Origin: Xiphophorus maculatus
Lineage: Eukaryota > Chordata > Actinopteri > Cyprinodontiformes > Poeciliidae
Reading direction: 5' to 3'
Assembly: GCF_002775205.1 (NCBI RefSeq)
Contig: NC_036461.1
Location: forward strand, 15,289,015-15,353,014
DNA length: 64,000 bases
A model generated the notes under the pieces. It did no database searches. It had not been told where the DNA came from and saw only the letters and a program-made list of their open reading frames with translations. Shown one piece after another: positions 1 through 11,500 of this stretch. A program made the position numbers and the translations under genes. The stretch's first letter is position 1. Each line of letters begins with the position of its first letter.

Positions 1-219
1 TTGTAAAATCATGACCTTATAAACTTTTCCAGATTGATGAACAGCAACAGTTGTTTCTGACAGATCAATGGTGAGGTCTTTTCACATTGTGTCAAAACCC
101 CACTTTATATACTGAAAAATAAATAATTGTTTCATAATATTATTTGAATATCTCAGGATTGTCAAAGTTTATATTAAATATGTAATTGTCCAAATACGTT
201 CCTTTGATGAGGTGTCCCA

Positions 220-640
220 GTAGTGGTGGCCATTTATCCTGAAAGATTTCTTATCAAAAGTATTTTTGATTTATAGTTGGATTGATAAATTTCAATAATG
301 ATGTATAACAAAACTTTGACAGTATTATCAGAAATGTTATTTTTATTATTTTCATCACTATTTGTTTCACAAGAGCTTTAATAAACATCAGAAAATTTAA
401 AAAATACAATTAAATGCAGTTACTGTGTGCATATTAGTGATATAAATCACATTTCTTTCAGTAAGTGGCATCCTGAGTATTTCTATTGAGAATGTTTTTC
501 AACAGCAGTACTTGTGCTTGTGTTGCTAAGAATGCTATCAGTCACAGCCACAACTAAAAAAAGGAAGTACTAGTTTTTTAATCCTAATTTTTATCAGTAT
601 CACAGTAGCACCTCAGTTCATATAGCCACCCCTGTGTCCC
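220..640 (+). repeat. Dispersed repeat, copy A
   Basis: Resembles 2988-3384 in the same orientation. Shared landmarks, in the same order, are GGTGG.CATTTATC, GATTTCTTATCA or its variant, GGCATCCT and GAATGTTTTTCAA. Identity is roughly two thirds by eye. The other copy ends in a phrase like TATTGCCCAGCC, which in teleosts usually marks hAT-like non-autonomous elements, but no terminal repeat or target duplication was found here. Confidence 0.45.
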
Positions 641-1019
641 AGTTTTTTCAAATGATTGTTGTTTAATTTTCCAAAATCCTTAAAAACCAACAAAGGTGTC
701 CTTATTTTTTAGTTTCTGTCACAGGACGTGGAAGGAAATCCATCTGCAGTGAGAGAGGATTTCTTCTTTAACAAATCCCTACAATCGATCGTTTACATGA
801 GAAACCAGAAGATAAAATGTGTTTATTATGAATATTCGGATGAAATAGTCATTGTAAGGTCGACTTGGAATTAAAGTTGTAAACCTGTACGACCTAAAAT
901 CATAATGTTTTGTTCGTCTCATTGTAATAACTCACTCTCCTCTTGAAGTGCAGCTATCACTCTGATTCACCCCGAGTGCATTCGACTGTCAGTCTGTTAA
1001 TTTGCTCTTATTTGAGCCC

Positions 1020-1345
1020 TGAACTTATTAACTCTCTTTGGGGGAACGACGCTGTTGTTGCCGTGCGCCACCAAGCAGCGAAACCGACCAGACAATGGGT
1101 GTGATTGAGGGGCAAAATACATGACATTATTGAATTTTAATCACATCTTTTTGACGCAGAGAATGGCAATTACCTGGCTGCGAGTGCGTATATAGGAAGG
1201 CGTCGTAGCTTGGAGCAGACGAGCGGCTCATCAGGTTTTCACGGCGGGTGAAAGAAGGTCGTAAGTGGCTATCAGCGCACCCGACCCTGTCTGGATGGAT
1301 CCCTCCTGTCGCAGCGTGGCGAGCTCCTTCCATATGGAGAGAGGC
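1020..1345. promoter_or_regulatory. Candidate conserved non-coding element in pdss2 intron
   Basis: An island of higher GC and complexity in AT-rich intron DNA, with no coding frame and no similarity to repeats elsewhere in the window. It contains CAATTACC-type homeodomain-like words and CpG-bearing stretches. Regulatory role is inferred from composition only. Confidence 0.25.
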
Positions 1346-2590
1346 CTAATTATCCCCCACCAATGACTGAATCAACATTTGATTATATCCTCCCTTAGGC
1401 TGTTCTAAAAGACTATTAAAACACCACTGTTGTGTCGTTTTTTTCCCCCCTCTCCTCATAATCAAGAATGGCTGTTATCTGATAATGATAAGTTTAATTT
1501 CTTTCTTTATGCAACCCCCTGACACTTTGTGTGGAGAAATCTCTGACATGTCTCTTGGTTTTATGCCTTGGGGGATGAAAAACAGGGATTTTTAACGTTT
1601 GTCAGAAAATATTTCTCTGGATCTTGACGTCAACAGTTCTGATCACATTGATGTTTTTTGCTAGTGTAATTTCTACAGAGTATAGGTGAAAAAAAGTGAA
1701 ACTCATCCGTTACATTTTCACTCCATTAAATATTTTATTTTCTTAAATATGCTAACAAAAATGATTTTTTTTTTTTTTTGTTTCCCAAAAAGCTAAAAAA
1801 AAAAAAAAAAAACAATAAATAAGCTTTTTAATACAGAAACATCTGATGGGTTTTTGTGCATCTTTTTTCTGGCACATGTTTTATTTTCTCTCAGTTTTCC
1901 ATTTATAAGCTTGGATAGAGGCTGTGTGAGCAGCCAGCTTCTTTAACAATAACTTTTTGTGGCTTACCCTCTTTGTTGACGCTGTCAATGGCAAACATCA
2001 AGTTACAAATCTTCCTAAAAATCATTTAAACTGTAACATATAATCTATGAGTTTTTCTACAGCCAAAATATACGTAAATGATTACTGGAAAAGGAGCTGG
2101 CTGGTAAAAGATTACTGTATCCAAGCATGTTATTGGAAAGTTGAGTGGAAGAAAATATTTTGTCAAAAAGCAATGGTGTTTTTTTTTCACATTGAGTTTT
2201 CTGAACAGTGGAAGTTTGAGTTTCATCAGCTTTATCTTATCAAAATTAACAGAAAAAATCCTTTGGAATATATCACACTATATGTTATAATTCTGAAAGA
2301 GTTTCACTTTTTAGATTTTAATCACTGAAATAAACAATGATAAAGTAAGTGATATAATGCACCTGCATATCAGATGAAAAGGAAGTATTTTAGAGTATTT
2401 TTCTCTTGTGCACATTAGAAAAAAGGCATCATATGCTCTTTTTTTGTTGTGAGGCCATAAACTGCATATTTCAAAAAGTCAAAAAGCTCTTAGTCTGTCA
2501 AGTCTCAAGACATCCTCCTTTAAAAAGCAAGACAAGAAAAGCTGTTTTTTTCCTCTTATTTTTATTTCTTCTCTTTTGTTTGCTTTATAG

Positions 2591-5500
2591 TCAGAGGAAC
2601 CTGGCAGAAATCACAGAGCTCATCCACACAGCATTCCTGGTACATCGAGGGATCGTAAATCTGAAGGAGTGGACCGTCTCAGACGGACCGCTGAAGGACA
2701 TGGAGTTTGGGAACAAGATGGCCGTCCTGAGTGGCGACTTCCTGCTGGCTAACGCTTGTACAGGATTGGCCGAGCTCAACGACACTAAGGTAGACTTTGA
2801 TAAAGGCAGGAGATTTTCCTGCATGAAAATTAATCTTTGTCCCATTTTGCTCTGCGATGATCTCTGATACGCTTCCTATTTCCTGCTAAAGATGAACATT
2901 CCCACTGTATGATGCTGCCACTGCCATGTTTCACCATGGGGATGGTGTGTTCAGGGTGATGTCCAGTTCGTTTCTGCCTACTGGTGGACATTTATCGCTT
3001 ATCATTTATCATGATGAATTTCTTATCATGGTAAGAATTTTTATTTATTGTCACGATAAATTCAAATTGTGACAATATTTTCTGTATTGTCAGGATTGTT
3101 AGTTTTACTATTTTCTCAGTATTTATCGATACTCAATGAGAGTATCGATAAATAGAAATCAATTTGAAAATAGGATTAAATGTTATTGTGACTGGCATCC
3201 TACAGAAGCGTATTACAGGAATGTTTTTCAAGAGGAGTATTCATGATTGTGTGGCCATAAGTGTAGCATCATAGCCGTACAGTTACCCAGAGAAAAAAGC
3301 AATAAGTAGTTCTTACTGTTGTTGTCACATCTTTACCAATCACAATATTGTGATAAAACTATACGTCCATATTGCCCAGCCACTATTTGTACCACACAGA
3401 TGATGCAAGATGTAAGTTTTGGTCTAATTTGACCAGAATACCTTCTGCCACATGTCAGTTGTCCCCCCTACCTGGCTTGTAGCAATCTGCAAACATAAAA
3501 TGCTTTTGTGTTGCACAAAAATCATCATAAAAACAGGTATAAATACTTTTGTGATTGGAGTTCTTGAGGAGACCTCCTGGTTCAGTGTTCAGCTTCGTCT
3601 TTCAGTGCAGAGGTAATGCTGCTGGTGCGCCACAGGTTGTATCTGCTGCCTTGTTGGTAACGCGTCGCTGATAGATGCTGTCACCACACTCCTCTCTCTG
3701 AATGCGGCAGTGAATCAAAATAACCTCCACAGTTATGCTGGCCCTAAGCGGCTTTCACGCTGCCCTTTCTTTCGTGCGCACAGTCTGGCTTTATCTCTGC
3801 TCCTCGGCAGCCAAGAAGTGCTTTACCAAACGCACCGTGCAAGCAGCATCAGTGGATGAGCCTGCATGAGAAATATAGCAGGATGCAAAAGAACATGTTT
3901 TACTTCAGCGTTGAGAATCAGTCTCTGCAGAAATACACAGCAGTGCTTGTTTTTCCTCCCTCAAACAAACCTGCAGGGCTGTTTATGAGCAGTGTGAAAG
4001 TAATCTGAAGCAACCGCAGGAAGCATACCCACAGTGGAAGTTTTTAACGGACATCTGATAGCTACCAGTTACTCAGCTTTGAAAAGGTTAGCAAAACGAA
4101 ATGAACTGAGGGGAAAGCACACCACAGCAGGCACGGGGCTTTGTAATTTCAGGTGATATTTTGATGTTTGTTACACCTCTTAAAGCCTTTCAATTATAAA
4201 ATTTCACTCCTCTTATTATAATTTTTCAATTCTACGTATGCATCTTGTCTGCTTTGAGGGTTTCTTATGTTGTTGTTGATTCAGAGAAATAACTGATTTC
4301 AGGCACAGAAAGGCTTCTAAACTTAAAGGATGCGCTAGTAGATATGCAGATATTGTTCCTCTACTGAAAAATATTCTTTTAGACCTCACAGCGCTCCTTA
4401 TTGCTCAACTTTCCTCATTTGACAGTGTGCTTTCATGGTGAGGTATGCCTTGTTGATAATGAACCGAATCAGAAAGTGAACCTCTTAATTTATTAGTTTA
4501 TATTTCAAACCTCACCTGTGATCATGAGATAGGGATAAAAAATAGTTTAGGATGGCTCTGCCTCAGATTAAGAGGCAGACCTAGAACTCCCTACGGGGTC
4601 TGTATGTAATACTCATATTCAGTTTGATGTATAAGCATTTGATTTATATAGAAAAGTATTTAATTTATCAAAGACAAAAAAAATCTAAATTTCAGCTTTT
4701 TATGTTTAATTAAATGTGTTTAATGGCCTTTATCTTTGATTATTTTGAGTTGAGTTTTTGTCCGGCTCATTAATGAGTTTTTTTTATATCCAATCTCAGT
4801 CATCATTGCAATATCAGTGTTTGCAATATCGCAATCCCAGAGGACCGTTTGGAAGCAATATGTGGTAGGATGTAATATTTCAAGTTCCACAGATACAAAC
4901 TCTGCACTCCAATAATAAATCTGAGCTGTTGGATAGACTTTCACTTCCCTCGATGCCCACGGTTGATATATATTTTTTTAGTGGCTGAGATCCTAAAGCC
5001 GCTAAACAGGCGTAAGAACATTGTAAAAGAAGAGTGGAAATGTTATGCTTTGCTGAAGGACATCTTGTTGCTTATTTTTCCATAAGCTCTAGGTTATTTA
5101 AACTCTGTTTTAAAATGAACACAAACTGGTTTTGTTTGATGTGCCAAATGAAGGACTAAAATTTCTACATTTAGCAATTTTGAAGCTATTTTCTGAATTC
5201 TTGAAGCTAAATTCTTGGTCTAGATCGACGCTTTGATCAGACGACCGAAACACCTTTCAGGCTAGAGGATCAAAATCTCTCCCCTCCCCTCTGGCAGAGC
5301 CCAGCACCCCACAGTGAAAACTCATTTCAGCTGCTAATTCCCTTTTTTTTTTTTATATTATCAATATGTCATGCTGAGGGTTGTAAAGTAGATGTAACAA
5401 TAAATCGAAAGCTGCGCCTTCCTGCTTACCTCCTTTTTAGCACAACAAACCAAAGCAACCACTCCAACTCTCAATCTGTCAAATCCCTCTTGAGCAAGGC

Positions 5501-8500
5501 AACAAGGTACTTAAACTCTCCGCTTTGGGCAGAGACAAACCCTGGTCCTTGAGGAAGCTTTACCAGAACCAGGCCTCAAACATAAAGGAGATTCAATTCT
5601 AGAGTTAATTCTTCAGATTTTTCTCTTAGCATCTCAGCGAGGGTAAGAAGCCTTGCGATACATTCAGTCGTATCCATCATCACAATATCTGTGTGCAACG
5701 TTACTAGCATTAGGTTGAATTCACTGTTAAGGTGTTCCATAGTTCATTTTTAAGTCTCACACATTCATGCTTTACATGCCAATACCATATGGCCGTACTT
5801 TCACTGCCAGGAAGTGATATAAATGTTAGTTATCCGCTTTCTAAAGCTCACAGGAAACAATTTTCATATTGCATCATGTGCAGTGCCTCTTTCTATTATA
5901 AGCTGTGACGTACAAGCATTTACGAGTAATTGGACATTGTCAGTATCAATTAATTCTGCTTCTAGTTGTAGTTGTGCTGTTCTAACAGAATGAATGTGTA
6001 TGCTTTTTTTCTGTTTTTTGTGTTATGCTACAAACCAATTTCCCCTGGGATATTATTGCGACAAAGGACAAGATTGAAGACAATCGCAACAAAAATCATA
6101 ATTGCAATTCAATAATGCTATCACAACCAGTTTGTTTCCCAATATGTTTTAACCCTAGGGGTTAAATTATGCATTTGATGACCGCTGGTTAAGTTATTCT
6201 GATATTTTCTGTGTTATTGCCTGAAATACATGATTTTGCTGATCTTGTTTTCATTTTAAATTCATTAGCGGCCAGCTTCATTCAAGAAAGCTAACAATTT
6301 ATTCACATTTAGAAAGTATTGCCATCCTTCAAGACTACAGTAGGGGAAAAAAAGTTTACAAAGGAAATAAATGAGTTTTATTCTATTTATAGTTGTGATT
6401 TCCATCATGCAAATTGCGTCTCAAGCTTACAGGTGTGTCTGTAAATGGCTGTGACATCTGACAGCGGATCATTATTTGTGGATGAGCCTTCAGCAGCGTC
6501 GCTGTCACTCGGAGCGTCGGACTGGACACCTGTCAGTGCTGCCTCCCCAATTATTTCCTGAGTTCTTGGGTCCATTTGCAAAAATGTCACCTCCTCCTGT
6601 CCTCCTCCAGTTGTCATTACAGATGTAGGCAGAAGACATAAAAAAAGAAGAAAACTTCAGGCCAAACGTTTCATGAAACCCATATATAATAACTGAATGT
6701 AGGATAAGACGTTAAAGAATAAAACCTGTGAACTAAAATAAATACATCTATCCATCTAACCCATCCATCCATTAATCAATCAATCTATCTGTCCATCCAT
6801 TCATTCATCGATAAATTAATCAATCCATCCATCCTTGGTAAAGTTTACAATTATCCATCCATCCCTCCATCCTAATCATGCGTCTCTTCTTTCCGTCTGT
6901 CCTTCCACCTGTTCACCTGTTGCGGAGTTTAGTGCCACATAAACAGCAACATGTGGCTCCAGAAGGGAACTGCAGAGATTTCTCCAGTGAGAGCTTCTTC
7001 CAGTGTTTCCCTAGTCGGAAGTAATACACGTCTTCCTTCCAAAGTATTCCTGGTCTGGCTACAGGTTTCTCATCTCAATGGGGCCTCCTCATTCTTTTTT
7101 CTGTCTGCCTGAACAATTGAAATGACAACAAAACAAATAGGAAATGAAATAGGAAAATTATGTGTAAAACTAAAGGTGAAAGGGAGGAGGAGGAAGCAGT
7201 GGCTTATCCGGTCCTTCCCTCAGACTGAGCTGAGCTCATTTGAGCTGTTTGTTGCCACGATCTGGTCATACACCAGGGTTGAAATGTTAAATGTCAAGTA
7301 CTTTGTCTTTTAACTGCAGATGAAAACATTTGTCCTGCTTTGTCTTCATGTACAAGACATGGAAATACCTGCAGTCCTTACCCTGCTCACCTGTGTATCA
7401 TAACTAGCTTGACAATACGGGCTTGAAGTACTGATTTTTAATATCATAATACATACATAATAAAACAAAAACTGTAATAATTTAAGTCCTTTTTCACCAT
7501 TTCTCCATCCTAATTTAACAACTTTACTTCATGCCTCCAAACTGCACGGTCAGCCTTTTCATCCCATCAGTTTTTTTGAGCTAAAATCTACAGTATGGAT
7601 CTAATTTTGTGAGGAATTATAACAGGCTGAATGGTTCTCCTCCTGAGTAAACTTAGACTTTTATATTTATTTCCAGATCTTTTTAGTGAAAAAAAAAAAA
7701 GATGATGGATGAGCAGATTTGGAAGTGTTTAGGATTTTTTTTCCTCTTTTATACTGAAAATGATGGAGATTATATGTCGTGGCCTTGAGAGGAAACTTAT
7801 GCTGCTGCTTGTATAAACTGTAAAATAATCTCATCACAGGGCTCCGATTTCTTCCCCCTCTCAATTCTGTCGGCAAAACACGATCTGGCTGGATTTGGGA
7901 ATGGAGTAAGAGGGAGAGTTAATCTGATACTTTCCACACAAAAAAAAAAAAACACAGGTCTCTGTCCGCCCCCCTTCCCCAGGCACGCCAGGCAGAGACA
8001 CCACATCTGGTAATACTGTAGGCACATTGTCCTTCCAAGTCTGGGTAGGAAGCTCGGGTTCCCTCAATATTTTCCCCCGGTGGATACCGTTACCCAAAGG
8101 GCGCTGCGAGCCTGACTGAGCAGCCACATCTCTGGAGCTTTCTGATGTACCCAAGGATGTCTGGGATGAACCGATTACTTCATCGGTTCATCCCAGACCG
8201 ATGAACCGATGTCTGTCTTTTCTATACAGAGTTTGATGTTTTCTCAATGGATCCAGAGGCTGAAAATTTTGTCTTTTTAAATTGACTGCTTGGAGTTGCC
8301 TGGTTTCTAGCTTCATGAGCCACAGCTGCTGATTGGCTGGACATGATCTTCTTTTCTTATCAGTGAAGACACAAAACTTTACCAGGCCACACTAACAGCA
8401 CTCTTAAGGCTGGACGATGTCTCTGACTGAGGACTAAGTTAGCCATTTTGAGTGTGAGTGAGGTGTGTTTAATCTTTTGTTGGTGTCTGGAGCAAAATAG

Positions 8501-11500
8501 ATCAAGTAATATTGCCAAGTTTTTGGAAATCTCAGAGTTTAAAGTTCTACATTTGATTGAGAATGTTGTTTGAATTTAAAAATGTACACTTGTGCCCTAA
8601 AATAATTCAACCCCAGCTGCATATGAGGTTTATTGGCCAAAAGTTCAAATTAGCAGCTCTTTCCGATTAACTACTGCAGTCTTAAGAAGTATTCAACCCC
8701 TTCATGATGAGCATCTTTACTTATAGAGCAGCAGTTTGCTGTTCTGACCTGACCATGATTCAGATGCAGACAGCAGCTTCTGACGGTGTTCCTGAGGAAT
8801 CTTATCCCGCTCCTCATCGCTAAACGCCTCCAACTCGTTTATATTCTTGGTTTTGGGTGCTGCAACCACTGAATTTCAGCTGAGTTCAAGTCAGGAAACA
8901 ATGGTGGCCCCTCGAGTATCTACCAGGATGTCCGTGGGATCGTCCAATCAGCGTCACATTTCTGCCCTGGACCTCCTGATTCCTGACTGAATTCATCTTG
9001 CTCTCCACATTCTGCAGGTTTGAGGGAGCAAAGCAGTCCCAGAGCATCACTGTGCCACCACCATGCGTCATTTTTTATATATTTTTTTCCTGCATGTTTC
9101 ATTCTTCCTGCTCCAAGCATACCACTGACCCTGAAGCCGAAAAAGCTTCAGTTTTGAGTCGTTGCTCTGGTGACTATGGGTTGGTAGTGGAAGCATGGAG
9201 TCCATGGAGTACATGGAGTCGGTATTTAAGTGCCTCAGATTGTGAATGTCATGTCTAAAAAACAACAGGCAACTAAATCACTTTTAGACAGCAGATTATC
9301 CTGACATTATTAATGTCACTGACTTCTTTAACAGAGTCCTGAATACTGATTTAGTTTTTTATTGTCCTTTTTGGCTTCAGTTTGGCATTCTAGCTTTTTA
9401 GGAACCTTATTGTAAAGTCAATGAACTTCGATTGACAGTTTATGCTTTCTGCATTGTACTTACTTTCACTCTATTTTAAGACATTGTTTTTAGGTTTTAT
9501 CTCCTCTGTATTTGCTATAGAAAAAGAAAAGGAGTGAAAGAAGAACAGCGAAGCTTCTCTGGAAGCTCTCAGCTTCTATGCCTTGAATTGGACAGAAAGT
9601 TGATCTGGCTCTCGCAGATGTACTTTTTGTAAATTTAAAATATAATGACGAATGGAAGCAGATCTGGGAGTGCTTCATGACATCTCCAGAAGAAACCCCA
9701 CCCCTCGCCCTGTGGTCTGGTAATGAGCAGCTGAGCGGCGCTTCACCTGGCGCCCAGCACACCTCACCTTAGATTAATCCTCCGAACCAGCTGTTCAGGC
9801 GCTCCCGATTCAATCACAGGAGAAATTGTGGCTTTAATTGCGAATGTTATGGATGGCATGATTAGCGGATCGGTGTTGATCGACCTCATTTATGTCTACG
9901 TTTTAGTTTAATCTCTTCCGTTAGTGATTTATAATGAGGGAGATACTCAGTAGTTCAGATTCCTCTGTGAGTGAATCAAAGATCTCAACTTTGATTCAAA
10001 CTGTAATCTAAGACAATCATATGCAGACGCTGCTTCTTAGTGAAATCCCTCTAACAAAGCATGAGGTTTGAGCTAAATTAATTAGACGTGCAATACTTTC
10101 TAGGCCTTTGATCTAAAGCTTAAAGTAAATCCTGAAAGGATGTTACTAATTGATATTTCTCCTCTGTCTGTAACGTTGGTTGACATCAAGTGTGCCTTAG
10201 AACACGTTTGTAAGACATCTTCTTTAGCGCTCTTAGCTTTTTATTTTCCTTTTTGATGTCTTTATTCATCTCCTCAGTTTCAGTTTTAGAAAGGAGGCGA
10301 ATCAAGCTGTGATTTACCTTTAGCTGTCCATCCTAGACTTCATGAAATCAACACTTTGTACGAACATTTACCAACCAGAATCAACTCTTATGTATATAAG
10401 ATTTTCTAACATTTTTACAGTGTTTGAAGAATTTATTTATGTTTTTTTTTTCTGTTTGGCAGGTCGTTGAACTGATCTCCAGTGCCATCTCGGATTTAGT
10501 CCAAGGAATATATTATGAGAATTACTACAACGTTGAGGTAAATCAGTCACTATTGAGAACATGACATTAAAGAGTTGGTCTAATTGCTGCTCTTAGAAAA
10601 GAAAATTCTAAATTTCCAGAAAAAAAGACGTTTCCACGTTTTAGGTGCATCAAGGTCACAAATCTCGGAGTAGAGCTGTGACTTGAATAAATAGTGAGTC
10701 TTTCTCCTTGGTTGGTTCTGACATTAGGTGCTACCAGCTGCCTGTAAATGAGAAAACATCCTAATAAATAATGAATCAAGACGGACTTTCTTGATTCAAA
10801 TTGACCACAGTGCTGTCAGGCTGCAGTGAAATAGATTTCCCTATAATTACTCTGTTTTTAGGTAATGCTCTACATTCACAATGACCTTTCTCTGCCTGGG
10901 CCTAAATGTTTTTCCTTTTGTTAAATTTAGTAAAAATGGTAGAAATTATAACAGCACCGTTTTTTTCTGTAAACATGACTTTTAGAGGATTTGTTTTCCC
11001 CTCTGTGGTATTCATCTTTTGGCTGCAGGATTTGTGGGAAAAGCCTGAGTGAAATGTCTTGTTTCAATTTGAGGAACTGTGTGTTCGTCTGTGGGAACTT
11101 TGAAGCGTCTGCCACTGTTTGCCCCGCAGGACGGTCTCGGCGACGGCATGGACGTGACGCCCTGGGAGGACCAGGCGTTTCTGTCCCACGGGGCACTGCT
11201 GGCCAAGAGCTGTCAGGCCGCCATGCAGCTCGCTAAGCACGACAGAGAGGCCCAAAGACTGGCCTACCTCTATGGGAAACATCTATCGCTGGGTCACAAG
11301 GCAAGTCTTAGGGAACGAAAACAGTAACCACACAGAATGTTTTATGGAATCCTTTGAATTTGTGTTGGCTTATCAGATTTTATTTTCCTCTTTACTGAAG
11401 AATTTCTGGCGACTTGGAAGGAAAATATTAAGAAATCTGATATTATTGAAGACTTGGACAGAGGTTATTTAATAAAATAAAAAGAAATCTAATAAAAAAA

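Larger units (their letters stand above)
1..2590 (+). other. pdss2 intron (5' end outside the window)
   Basis: AT-rich intron sequence; no upstream pdss2 exon was recognised here. It holds one copy of a dispersed repeat (about 220-640), a GC-richer non-repetitive island (about 1020-1345) and homopolymer T and A runs at about 1765-1812. The acceptor TTTATAG ends at 2590. Confidence 0.6.
2790..10462 (+). other. Large pdss2 intron (7.7 kb)
   Basis: Contents are a short Tc1-like scrap (about 2885-2970, with the teleost transposon phrase GATGCTGCCACTGCCATG), dispersed repeat copy B, a perfect hairpin (3120-3154), a GC-richer island (about 3600-3880), a tetranucleotide-like repeat (about 6750-6870), a second perfect hairpin (8161-8196), a Tc1-like relic (about 8560-9290) and a candidate enhancer (about 9655-9910). 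From 4000 to 6400 nothing beyond AT-rich unique-looking sequence was seen. Confidence 0.6.
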
